From contig SUZR01000010.1 in the NCBI GenBank assembly GCA_015059845.1, forward strand, positions 1 through 64,000: a DNA stretch of 64,000 nt, written 5' to 3'. Position numbers and translations under genes: made by a program. This stretch comes from Rikenellaceae bacterium (GTDB lineage Bacteria; Bacteroidota; Bacteroidia; Bacteroidales; Rikenellaceae). This document shows positions 34,204 through 41,863 of the stretch, one piece after another. Every line of letters begins with the position of its first letter. Position 1 is the first letter of the stretch. Below the pieces are notes generated by a model. It had not been told where the DNA came from. It saw only the letters and a list, made by a program, of their open reading frames with translations, and made no database searches.

Positions 34204-34974
34204 ATGGAAAATATATTGGAAACATATAACACATTCCTATGGATTATGGCTGGCACCGCGGTAGTGGTTTTCATTGCCCTTCAGTTTTTTGAGGCTGGCT
34301 ATGGATACTTGTTCGACCGCCGTTACGGACCTCCCGTTCCCAATAAGGTGGGATGGGTTTTGATGGAGTCGCCCGTGTTCGTTGCAATGTGTGTGTTGTG
34401 GGCACTCTCCGACAGACAGTGGGATGCGATACCGTTGGTGTTGTTTGCCATTTTCCAGCTGCACTACTTCCAGCGTTCGTTTATCTTCCCTATGCTGATG
34501 CGAGGTAATTCAAAGATGCCGCTGGGCATTGTTGCGATGGGATTCATCTTTAATACTCTCAACGCCTTGATGCAGGGCGGATGGATTTTCTTCCTTGCAC
34601 CGCAGGATTACTATGCCGACTGGTTCTCTAAGCCATTTATATATATCGGTATTGCGGTATTCTTTGCCGGTATGTTCATCAATTGGCAGGCTGACTATAT
34701 TATCCGCCACCTGCGTAAGCCGGGTGACACCAAACACTATATTCCCAAGGGCGGTATGTTCCGCTATGTCTCATCGGCAAATTACTTTGGCGAGCTGGTC
34801 GAGTGGACGGGCTTTGCCATCGCTTCGTGTTCGTGGGCAGGCGTGGTGTTCGTTTTGTGGACATTTGCCAACCTTGCACCCCGCTCTGCGTCGTTGTATA
34901 AACGCTATGAGAGAGAGTTTGGCGAGGAGTTTACCTCGCTTGGACGTAAGCGCATAATCCCCTTCATCTATTAG
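34204..34974 (+). CDS. 3-oxo-5-alpha-steroid 4-dehydrogenase (steroid 5-alpha-reductase family)
   Basis: 256 residues, nearly the length of human SRD5A1 (259), with about seven membrane helices. QLHYFQRSFIFP, NWQADYIIRHLRKPGD, YIPKGGMFRYVSSANYFGEL followed by VEWTGFAIAS, and a C-terminal KRIIPFIY are the conserved blocks of the SRD5A family, including the NADPH-binding region and the Asn/Glu residues of the active site. It is predicted to reduce a delta4 double bond of a 3-oxo steroid or bile acid to the 5-alpha (flat) form using NADPH. The DUF1295-type methyltransferase-like relatives are an alternative, but the ANYFGE and EW motif fits the reductases. First gene of a three-gene operon. Confidence 0.85.
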   Translation: MENILETYNTFLWIMAGTAVVVFIALQFFEAGYGYLFDRRYGPPVPNKVGWVLMESPVFVAMCVLWALSDRQWDAIPLVLFAIFQLHYFQRSFIFPMLMRGNSKMPLGIVAMGFIFNTLNALMQGGWIFFLAPQDYYADWFSKPFIYIGIAVFFAGMFINWQADYIIRHLRKPGDTKHYIPKGGMFRYVSSANYFGELVEWTGFAIASCSWAGVVFVLWTFANLAPRSASLYKRYEREFGEEFTSLGRKRIIPFIY

Positions 34975-34987
34975 AAAACACATTGTT

Positions 34988-36217
34988 ATGAAAGATATAA
35001 AAGACTCTATACTCTTTACACCCTATAAGATGGGCCCCGTAACACTTCGCAACCGTACTATTCGTTCGGCGGCCTTCGAGTCTATGGGTAAGGATTTTGG
35101 CCCGACGCAGGCGCTGAAGGATTACCACGTGAGTGTGGCTCGCGGAGGTATCGGTATGACTACGCTGGCCTACGCCTCAGTGAATCGTAGCGGTATATCG
35201 TTCAACTCGCAGTTGTGGCTGCGCGACGAGATTGTTCCCCAGCTGCGCGATATTACGGATGCGGTACATAAGGAGGGTGCTGCCGTAGGTATTCAGATTG
35301 GCCACTGCGGTAATATGACCCACTGGGAGACAGCGGGTTGTTTCCCCGTATCGGCATCGAATGGTTTTAACCTCTACTCACCCACATTCCACCGCAAGCT
35401 GAAGGCTTCGGAGCTCACGCAGTTTGCCAAAGATTTCGGCACAGCCGTAAAAACTGCACACAATGCAGGCTTCGATAGTGTGGAGGTGCACGCAGGTCAC
35501 GGATATCTCATCTCGCAGTTCCTCTCGCCCTGGACAAACCGTCGTCGTGACGAGTTCGGCGGCTCGCTGGAGAATCGTATGCGATTTATGAATATGTGCT
35601 TGGAGGAGGTTATGGAGCAGGCCGCAAAGTGCAATATGGCCGTGCTGGTTAAGCATAATATGGAGGATGGCTTCAAGAGTGGAATACAGATACCCGAATC
35701 AATTGAGATAGCAAAGCAAATCGAGAAGTGGGGCGTTCACGGCATTGTCCTCTCATCGGGCTTTGTGTCACGTGCTCCAATGGCCGTTATGCGTGGCCGC
35801 ATACCTACCAAGACGATGGGTTACTATATGGGGTGGAACGAGTGGCTGCAGAAGATTGTCGTATCGCTGTTTGGACAGTGGATGATTAAGCAGTACGACT
35901 TTGAGGAGTGCTTCTTTCTGGAGAATGCCAAGAAGTTCCGCGCCGCACTCAAGGGCCCGTTGGTATATGTCGGCGGTCTTGTATCGCGTGAGGGTATCGA
36001 GCGTGTGCTGGACGAGGGCTTCGAGATGGTGCAGATGGCGCGTGCCCTGATTAATGACCCTGCATTTGTCAATAAAATGAAGGCAGGCGATATGGCTACG
36101 CGCTCGGGTTGTGACCATAAGGATTATTGCATTGCACGTATGTACTCCGTAGATATGAAGTGTTGTCATCACTGCGATAACCTACCAAAGGTTATCCGTA
36201 AAGAGCTTAATCTGTAA
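34988..36217 (+). CDS. Old Yellow Enzyme-type NADH:flavin oxidoreductase (candidate steroid ene-reductase)
   Basis: 409 residues, a single FMN barrel without the C-terminal FAD/NAD domain of 2,4-dienoyl-CoA reductase. Start: FTPYKMGPVTLRNRTIRSAA. Active-site region: IQIGHCGNMTH; VEVHAGHGYLISQFLSPWTN holds the His pair, then RRDEFGGSLENR. FMN-phosphate site: YVGGLVSREGIERV and MARALINDP. The tail has five cysteines (C375, C381, C392, C393, C396), possibly a metal or Fe-S site. Such enzymes reduce activated C=C bonds; BaiCD and bacterial 5-beta-reductases belong here. It starts 13 bases after the 5-alpha-reductase gene and overlaps the SDR gene by one base. Confidence 0.85.
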   Translation: MKDIKDSILFTPYKMGPVTLRNRTIRSAAFESMGKDFGPTQALKDYHVSVARGGIGMTTLAYASVNRSGISFNSQLWLRDEIVPQLRDITDAVHKEGAAVGIQIGHCGNMTHWETAGCFPVSASNGFNLYSPTFHRKLKASELTQFAKDFGTAVKTAHNAGFDSVEVHAGHGYLISQFLSPWTNRRRDEFGGSLENRMRFMNMCLEEVMEQAAKCNMAVLVKHNMEDGFKSGIQIPESIEIAKQIEKWGVHGIVLSSGFVSRAPMAVMRGRIPTKTMGYYMGWNEWLQKIVVSLFGQWMIKQYDFEECFFLENAKKFRAALKGPLVYVGGLVSREGIERVLDEGFEMVQMARALINDPAFVNKMKAGDMATRSGCDHKDYCIARMYSVDMKCCHHCDNLPKVIRKELNL

Positions 36218-37026
36218 TGCGTCGCGGAGAGGTTTTAGCGGGCACGAATACGGCTCTTGTGACGGGCGCATCGAAGGGCATTGGCCGATGCTACGCCCTG
36301 CAACTAGCGGCATTGGGATATAATGTGCTGATGGTTGCATCGGGCGAGGTGGAGTTGTTGGCCACAGCCGAGGAGGTGCGTACGGCAAATCCCAAGGTGT
36401 GGGTGCGTACGCTTGTGAAGGATTTGGCTACGCCGACGGCTGCCGAGGAGTTGTTCGCCTGGACTGAGCAGGAGGGAATCAAGGTTGATGTATTGATAAA
36501 TAATGCGGGAATTTTCTCGTTTTGCGACATCCTGAATACCCCCATTGAGCGTATCCAGCGAGTGATATATCTCCACGACATCACCTCTACGCTCAGTTGT
36601 CGCTTGTACGCGGCCGATATGATTAAACGTGGCGGAGGTCGCATCCTAAATATGTCCTCATTCTCTATCTGGATGCCATATCCGGGCTTGTCGCTTTATA
36701 GCGCCAGCAAGGCATACCTGAAGAGTTTCTCGGTGGCTTTTGCCAAGGAGGTGAAGGATAAGGGCGTAACCGTTACGGCAATCTGCCCCGCGGGTATTGC
36801 AACCGATTTGTATGGCTTATCGCCTGCGTTGCAACGTTTTGGTTTGAAGACGGGTATTCTGATGTCACCCGAGAGTTGTGCCCGCCGCTCGCTCAACGGT
36901 ATGTTCCGCGGTCAGCGTTGCAAGGTGCCCGACTGGTGGTTTAGGCTCTTTATTCCTATCTGCCAACTTGTCCGTGGTCCGCTGATGAGATGGCTGCGCA
37001 ATTTTACAATGCAGTTCCAGAAGTAA
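36217..37026 (+). CDS. Short-chain dehydrogenase/reductase (candidate hydroxysteroid dehydrogenase)
   Basis: 269 residues of classical SDR layout: nucleotide motif VTGASKGIGR, VLINNAGIF, the catalytic Ser in LNMSSFS, YSASK (Tyr and Lys), then ICPAGIATDLYG. The C-terminal 50 residues are hydrophobic and basic (WWFRLFIPICQLVRG), suggesting membrane association. Its ATG overlaps the stop of the flavin reductase gene (TAATG), so translation is coupled. By position it is the likely partner that oxidises or reduces the 3-position of the substrate handled by the two reductases; the position and stereochemistry cannot be told from sequence. Confidence 0.85.
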   Translation: MRRGEVLAGTNTALVTGASKGIGRCYALQLAALGYNVLMVASGEVELLATAEEVRTANPKVWVRTLVKDLATPTAAEELFAWTEQEGIKVDVLINNAGIFSFCDILNTPIERIQRVIYLHDITSTLSCRLYAADMIKRGGGRILNMSSFSIWMPYPGLSLYSASKAYLKSFSVAFAKEVKDKGVTVTAICPAGIATDLYGLSPALQRFGLKTGILMSPESCARRSLNGMFRGQRCKVPDWWFRLFIPICQLVRGPLMRWLRNFTMQFQK

Positions 37027-37028
37027 TA

Positions 37029-37056
37029 AAAAGCCCAACCTTATGGCTGGGCTTTT
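37029..37056. terminator. Bidirectional terminator between the SDR gene and the cold-shock gene
   Basis: AAAAGCCCAACC / GGCTGGGCTTTT with one A/C mismatch and a TTAT loop. Confidence 0.88.
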
Positions 37057-37072
37057 GTTATAATTCTAAAAA

Positions 37073-37276
37073 TTACTTTTTCACTACCGTAACATTCATA
37101 GCCTGCTGGCCCTTCTCGTTACTGCCTATTTCAAACTCGACATTCTGACCCTCGGTCAGCGCTCGGAATCCTTCGGCCACAATTCCGGTGTAGTGTACAA
37201 AGATCTCCTGTCCCTCCTCCGTGAGGATGAAACCGTAACCTTTCTTACTGTCGAACCACTTCACTTTGCCAATCAT
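37073..37276 (-). CDS. cspA: Cold-shock domain protein (CspA family)
   Basis: 67 residues covering one cold-shock OB fold: GKVKWFDSKKGYGFI (RNP1) and IFVHYTGI (RNP2 equivalent, with Tyr where Ser is common), ending VEFEIGSNEKGQQAMNVTVV. It binds single-stranded RNA and DNA as an RNA chaperone. It has a perfect promoter and ends at a hairpin shared with the SDR gene. Confidence 0.96.
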   Translation of the reverse strand: MIGKVKWFDSKKGYGFILTEEGQEIFVHYTGIVAEGFRALTEGQNVEFEIGSNEKGQQAMNVTVVKK

Positions 37277-37313
37277 AATAGTACTAATTAGTTATTGATA
37301 ATGCCTTGTGTAT

Positions 37314-37344
37314 CAAAGATAGTGATAATTATCGAGAATACAAA
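37314..37344 (-). promoter_or_regulatory. Promoter of the cold-shock gene
   Basis: Minus strand TTTG (37344-37341), 19 bases, TATCTTTG (37321-37314): full consensus, with a leader of about 35 bases. Confidence 0.8.
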
Positions 37345-37474
37345 TCAATTAGTGATTATTTTTGCAATCAACGCAACTTATTACATTAATTTTTAATATC
37401 TAACGATTATTATTCGTTATTTCCAACCACGTAAAACATAGGCCCAAGTCACCATCCCTGAATAAACTTTTCAA

Positions 37475-37506
37475 TTTGGTTGCTACCTAAAAAAATAGTA
37501 TCTTTG
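37475..37506 (+). promoter_or_regulatory. Promoter of the MBL-fold hydrolase gene
   Basis: TTTG (37475-37478), 20 bases, TATCTTTG (37499-37506). The leader to the ATG at 37546 is about 35 bases. Confidence 0.78.
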
Positions 37507-37545
37507 TTTATCTATAACCACGTTTTTAACCTAAAAACAACTTAT

Positions 37546-38574
37546 ATGAAAAAGATTATTTGTTTTCTGATTTTGGGCGTATGCACAATTATATCGTCGG
37601 ATATAATGGCTCAAAACAAGAGTACAGAGCCTGTTGCATTTTGGGGTAAGGAGGATGCTTATCTGCTCAAGCAGGCGGCACATATGTTTAGTCTGGCGGA
37701 TGAGGCTCTGACTGAGAATCCTCCCGTTGTGGGCGCTCCTATGGCTCGCAAGCTGGCGCTCTACAACCTCGATGCTATGCTGCACGAGGTGAAATACGAC
37801 AACACCGAGCCCTTCTGCAACTTTATCGATTCGCGCATAGGCAAGGTCATAGAGGATATGAAGAGTCCCGTAAAGAAGGGTATGAAGATTTACAAGATTT
37901 ACAACGATGGCTTCGTTGCTCGCACAAAGTCGGTAAACATTGCCTTCGATGTAGTGCGTGGTGCGTGCAAGGGCCAGAAGTTATTATCCGACGAGCAGGT
38001 GGAGGCGATTATAAAGGATTGCGACGTTCTCTTCCTTTCTCACAACCACGGCGACCACGTCGATAAATATGTTGTCAATAAGTTTATCGAGGCTGGCAAG
38101 CCCGTTATTGCTGCATCGGAGATTCTCCCCGACCTTAAGGGTGTAACCCACTACCGCTCGGAGAGCGAGGTGCTGGACAAGCAGATTGAGCTAAAGAGTG
38201 GCGAAAAATTGCAGGTAAAAATCTTCCCCGGCCACCAGAGCCCGATGATGTGCAATGTATATGTTGTCACGACGCCCGAGAAATACACCGTTGCGCACAC
38301 TGGTGACCAGTACGACAAAAACGATATGGGTTGGATTGCAGAGATAAAGAACAATGCACCGAAGATTGACGCCCTGATGATTAACTGCTGGTCGTATCAG
38401 ATTGCCGATGCAATCAAGGGTTTTGACCCGCGCTACGTATTAACGGGACACGAGAACGAGATGGGTCACACCATCGACCACCGCGAGGCATTTTGGCTCA
38501 CATTCCAGAAGATGGAGCCCGTTGAGCACGATTACGTGGTAATGGCGTGGGGCGAGTGGTTTTCATTTAAGTAA
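37546..38574 (+). CDS. Secreted metallo-beta-lactamase-fold hydrolase (UlaG-like)
   Basis: 342 residues. MKKIICFLILGVCTIISSDIMAQ is a signal peptide. The metal motif is LFLSHNHGDHVDKY, with later His/Asp ligands in FPGHQSP, VAHTGDQYD and LTGHENEMGH. This fits the lactonase/UlaG-like branch of the superfamily; substrate unknown. A TTG-initiated extension to 37480 begins inside the predicted promoter spacer and was rejected. Single-gene unit with a promoter and a bidirectional terminator. Confidence 0.85.
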   Translation: MKKIICFLILGVCTIISSDIMAQNKSTEPVAFWGKEDAYLLKQAAHMFSLADEALTENPPVVGAPMARKLALYNLDAMLHEVKYDNTEPFCNFIDSRIGKVIEDMKSPVKKGMKIYKIYNDGFVARTKSVNIAFDVVRGACKGQKLLSDEQVEAIIKDCDVLFLSHNHGDHVDKYVVNKFIEAGKPVIAASEILPDLKGVTHYRSESEVLDKQIELKSGEKLQVKIFPGHQSPMMCNVYVVTTPEKYTVAHTGDQYDKNDMGWIAEIKNNAPKIDALMINCWSYQIADAIKGFDPRYVLTGHENEMGHTIDHREAFWLTFQKMEPVEHDYVVMAWGEWFSFK

Positions 38575-38601
38575 AATCACTCAGCATATCTCTAAAAAAG
38601 A

Positions 38602-38637
38602 AGGGTGTTCAACACGAAAGTTGACACCCTATTTTTT
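38602..38637. terminator. Bidirectional terminator between the MBL and CocE genes
   Basis: AGGGTGTTCAAC and GTTGACACCCT pair with one bulged T around an ACGAAA loop; A-run before, T-run after. Confidence 0.9.
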
Positions 38638-40483
38638 ATTTAAGAATACAGAACTCTACGTTTGAGGGATACTCCTTGCTGTGATATATCTTCACATCGC
38701 ACGGGATGAAATCCTCGGCCTTTGCCTCGTAGATATTTATATACTGCTGCGGGTTACGGTCAAAAAGCGGAAAACACGAGCTCTGCACCTGCACCTTTAT
38801 GCGATGACCAGCCATAAATGTGTGAGCGATATCGGGCAACTCGAAAGCAACCTTATCGACCTCCCCCACAGTGAAAGGCTCAGGCTCGGAGAGGCTATTA
38901 CGGTAACGGCCACGCATTATATTGGCCCTTACTAACGACTCATACTCCCCATCGGGGCCGACATCTATAACCTTTACAACAAAATCGGCATCCGTCTGCG
39001 AAAGCGCCACGAACAACTCAGCCTCGACAACTCCCGCAACGGCGACATCCTCCTCCAGCACAGGCGACAGGAAGGTCAGCACATCCTCTCGGCCATCAAC
39101 AAACTCCTGGCCTGATATCATATACTCATTCTTACGCGATGAGGCCGTATCCGAATAGTATGGAACGGGATTTTTGGGGTCGGATGTATATGTGCTGTAT
39201 GAATCTTTAACCGCGGGTGCATCCTCTCGCAAAGAGCCATCCTCCTGAAGATAATATTTTACGGGCGTATGCTCCTCTACGTTCCACTCATCCATCTCTC
39301 GCCAGCAATTCTCACCAGAGAAGAATATCAACGCTCCCGAAGCCGTAGCTCCGCCATCCCCTACTCCACGCAGCTTCTGCTCGAAGAATGGGAACTCCAC
39401 CTCCTTACGATAGAAATCCGAGAGTGATTCGGGCGAAAACTCTACATCGCCCAGACGATTTGCATCCTCATTCGCTCGCCAAGCGCCGTGAGTCCACGGC
39501 CCTACAACAATCCGACAATCAAGCGAGGGATTATTCATTCGCAAACTGCGATAGGCCTCCCACACGCCATAGGGGTCCTCTGCATCGTATGTTCCACCAA
39601 CCATAAGGACTGATGATGTTATCCCCTTCGTGGCTCGGCGCGCATCACGTGCCTGCCACCACTCGTCATAGTCGGGATGCGCCACAACATCTTCCCAAAA
39701 AGCAACACGTCCGCCAGCCTTACGGGTAATATCGGCCAGAGTATTGTTAATAAAGAAATCCCACACATTACCCTCGATTATAGGCTCCATATGGCCCATC
39801 TCGGTCGTGGGTTTAACACGTGTGGTAGTAGCACCAAGATATGGTAAAAACGAGACGATATCCAACATCATCAGCGCGCCATTATGATGCACATCATCAC
39901 CAATAAACCAATCACATATCGGAGCCTGCGGCGATACGGCCTTTATTGCGGGGTGGCGACTGGCTGCAGCCATCAAAGTGTAGAAACCGCAATACGAATT
40001 GCCATATATGCCCACACTTCCGTTGTCGGTCTTTAATTTCCTTAGCAGCCACTCTACGGTATCGTATGTATCACTCGCCTCATCAACATCGTTTTTACCC
40101 GTTTTATTCTCAATATAGGGGCGCACGTTAACAAACTCCCCCTCGCTCATCCATCGGCCTCGTACATCCTGAAAAACGAAGATATACTCCGCGAGCAGAT
40201 AGTCCTGAAAAATCTTCTCCTCCCAGAACGAGGAGTTCTTTTTGCCATACGGGGCACAGCTGAATGGCGTGCGCGTCATCAAAACGGGGTGCAACGCCTT
40301 CTTATTCTTCGGCACAAACACCGCAGTATATAATCGCACGCCATCGCGCATAGGAATCATATACTCAGCTTTGGTATAATTGGCCTTAAACCATTTGGCA
40401 TCTATCACAGTCTGCCCCGAGGTATCTTGCGCCTGAGCAAAAGAGAGCGCAAAGAGGGCAAGCAACAATAATAACTTCTTCAT
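38636..40483 (-). CDS. CocE/NonD (peptidase S15) family hydrolase
   Basis: 615 residues. A signal peptide (MKKLLLLLALFALSFAQAQ) is followed by an alpha/beta hydrolase domain: IGNSYC-type nucleophile elbow as YGNSYCGFY, Asp in GGTYDAEDPYG and His in VGPWTHGAWR; RDGVRLYTAVFVP is the typical early strand. A C-terminal jelly-roll domain (about 400-615) completes the S15/CocE layout. Members cleave X-Pro dipeptides or acyl esters such as cocaine and cephalosporin-side-chain esters; here it would act in the periplasm on peptides or esters. It is transcribed alone. Confidence 0.88.
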   Translation of the reverse strand: MKKLLLLLALFALSFAQAQDTSGQTVIDAKWFKANYTKAEYMIPMRDGVRLYTAVFVPKNKKALHPVLMTRTPFSCAPYGKKNSSFWEEKIFQDYLLAEYIFVFQDVRGRWMSEGEFVNVRPYIENKTGKNDVDEASDTYDTVEWLLRKLKTDNGSVGIYGNSYCGFYTLMAAASRHPAIKAVSPQAPICDWFIGDDVHHNGALMMLDIVSFLPYLGATTTRVKPTTEMGHMEPIIEGNVWDFFINNTLADITRKAGGRVAFWEDVVAHPDYDEWWQARDARRATKGITSSVLMVGGTYDAEDPYGVWEAYRSLRMNNPSLDCRIVVGPWTHGAWRANEDANRLGDVEFSPESLSDFYRKEVEFPFFEQKLRGVGDGGATASGALIFFSGENCWREMDEWNVEEHTPVKYYLQEDGSLREDAPAVKDSYSTYTSDPKNPVPYYSDTASSRKNEYMISGQEFVDGREDVLTFLSPVLEEDVAVAGVVEAELFVALSQTDADFVVKVIDVGPDGEYESLVRANIMRGRYRNSLSEPEPFTVGEVDKVAFELPDIAHTFMAGHRIKVQVQSSCFPLFDRNPQQYINIYEAKAEDFIPCDVKIYHSKEYPSNVEFCILK

Positions 40484-40564
40484 CTCGGTTTGGGTTTTAT
40501 GCCAACTCCACGATTGGCAAATATTATCTTATGCAAATTTAACACATTCGTACCGAAAAACAAA

Positions 40565-41227
40565 TCATTCCCCCTGCTTGGGATGTTTTATATCGTACAT
40601 ATTGGTTACATATATAGTAAATATCGGGAAGAACATCATACCCAAAGCCGGCAACAGCACAGCCAGCACCTTCCCCACAGCCGTAACGGGAAATATAGCC
40701 GCACCTACGGTCGTTACATTCATCCAGGCCCACCATAGCGCATTGCCAAAGCCGTGCAGTTTATCATTCACGCCCAACTCGTAGTCGTAAAACATCAACG
40801 CAGCGAGATATGTGAAGCAGACAACCGTAAAGACATACGCACCAAACAGACGATTTGCCTTGCCATTTATGAACCACTGCACAACTACACCCATCGCCAC
40901 AAACGAACGTAGCAGAGGCAAAGCCGCCACCACAACTGCCACGCCTCGGCTTGGCATAAAGTCCAACCAGTCGAGGATATTCAGATATGGAATAGATATT
41001 ATCAGAAACAGCAGGTTGAGCATATAATAACGACTGCTAGCATCTCGTACCGTAAGGGCAGAGGTAAAGTCAACAATAAAAATTATACATACCACCAGCT
41101 GCAACCACATATACCACTCCGAGTATGTGTGGTGATTGCCCGTAAACACTTCTACCGATACTCCGACCAAAAGTGCTACGCCGGCAATTAAATTTATCAT
41201 TCGCATCATCGGACCACCACTATTCAT
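40565..41227 (-). CDS. Ion-channel-like membrane protein with an altered selectivity filter
   Basis: 220 residues with six hydrophobic segments, as in a small voltage-gated-type channel. The pore loop WWAWMNVTTVGAAIFPVTAVGK aligns with the potassium-channel filter TTVGYGD, but after T173-V174-G175 it reads AAIF, losing the Tyr-Gly-Asp part. It may be a channel of changed selectivity or a non-conducting relative. Alternative ATGs at residues 7, 8 and 10 exist. It is monocistronic, divergent from tRNA-Met, with no clear promoter box. Confidence 0.7.
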   Translation of the reverse strand: MNSGGPMMRMINLIAGVALLVGVSVEVFTGNHHTYSEWYMWLQLVVCIIFIVDFTSALTVRDASSRYYMLNLLFLIISIPYLNILDWLDFMPSRGVAVVVAALPLLRSFVAMGVVVQWFINGKANRLFGAYVFTVVCFTYLAALMFYDYELGVNDKLHGFGNALWWAWMNVTTVGAAIFPVTAVGKVLAVLLPALGMMFFPIFTIYVTNMYDIKHPKQGE

Positions 41228-41307
41228 ATTATCAATGTTTTAGCGCAGAGTGGCAAAATGTGTGCCTAAATATTTTTTATTTTTTTGAATATTTTTCTCA
41301 AAATATT

Positions 41308-41337
41308 TTGCACGAAAGAAAAAATCTCTTATCTTTG
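41308..41337 (+). promoter_or_regulatory. Promoter of the tRNA-Met/tRNA-Pro unit
   Basis: TTG (41308-41310), 19 bases, TATCTTTG (41330-41337) followed by C: full consensus, about 12 bases before the first tRNA. Confidence 0.8.
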
Positions 41338-41355
41338 CACTCGCATTTAGGAAAT

Positions 41356-41429
41356 GGCGAGATAGCTCAGCTGGTTAGAGCGCATGATTCATAATCATGA
41401 GGTCGAGAGTTCAAGTCTCTCTCTCGCTA
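41356..41429 (+). tRNA. tRNA-Met (anticodon CAT, elongator type)
   Basis: 74 bases: acceptor GGCGAGA with TCTCGCT, D arm GCTC/GAGC, anticodon stem CATGA/TCATG around TTCATAA, T arm GAGAG/CTCTC with loop TTCAAGT, discriminator A, no encoded CCA. G1 pairs (G-T), so it is not the initiator; a CAT anticodon could also be tRNA-Ile2, but the anticodon stem fits elongator Met. Confidence 0.92.
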
Positions 41430-41494
41430 CTCTTAAAAAGGGGGGGGGTGCAGAAAACCCCAAACTGCACAACAAACCTTGCCCGTTGCAATCT

Positions 41495-41569
41495 CGGGAT
41501 GTAGCTCAGCCCGGTTAGAGTACACGTCTGGGGGGCGTGGTGTCGCTGGTTCGAATCCAGTCATCCCGA
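41495..41569 (+). tRNA. tRNA-Pro (anticodon GGG)
   Basis: 75 bases: acceptor CGGGATG with CATCCCG, D arm GCTC/GAGT, anticodon stem CACGT/GCGTG around CTGGGGG (anticodon GGG), T arm GCTGG/CCAGT with TTCGAAT, discriminator A. It follows tRNA-Met in the same transcription unit; a run of nine G lies in the 65-base spacer between them. Confidence 0.95.
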
Positions 41570-41575
41570 CTAAAG

Positions 41576-41612
41576 AAAGAGGTAAGATATTGATTATCTT
41601 ACCTCTTTTATT
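41576..41612 (+). terminator. Terminator of the tRNA unit
   Basis: Perfect fourteen-base stem AAAGAGGTAAGATA / TATCTTACCTCTTT with a TTGAT loop, followed by TTATTTTT. Confidence 0.95.
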
Positions 41613-41807
41613 TTTCTCAACACCTTTTTCAACACCTTTACCCAAAAGGTTGCGCAAAGGCTATCGTCCCACAAGCCCACAACAACTGCATCCTACATTC
41701 GTATTAACGCCATTTAATTGGCTTTTCTTGCCATTCTGTCAGCATCCAACATCCTCAAAAAGATAGCCGATAATAACCCACATATTTTACAACCGACAAT
41801 ATATAGC
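41613..41807. other. Spacer between the tRNA unit and nqrF
   Basis: About 195 bases without a supportable gene. A frame spanning tRNA-Pro and this spacer translates the tRNA and is not coding. Confidence 0.5.
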
Positions 41808-41852
41808 AAAAAAATAGGCAAGATGTATAACACCTTGCCTATTACTATTTCT
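41808..41852 (-). terminator. Terminator of the nqr operon
   Basis: On the minus strand AATAGGCAAGGTG pairs with CATCTTGCCTATT (one G-T pair, loop TTATA) and is followed by seven T, just after the nqrF stop. Confidence 0.9.
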
Positions 41853-41863
41853 CGAAACCTGGA

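Noticed and set aside
4418..37026. Idea that the two BASS carriers and the steroid operon form one bile-acid system
   Set aside because: The genes are 22-30 kb apart in separate operons, and BASS family membership alone does not show bile-acid transport.
41441..41449. Run of nine G between the two tRNA genes as a phase-variable tract
   Set aside because: It lies in a spacer inside a tRNA unit with no coding frame or promoter to switch.
41479..41766. Plus-strand frame starting before tRNA-Pro
   Set aside because: It translates the tRNA and its terminator hairpin.
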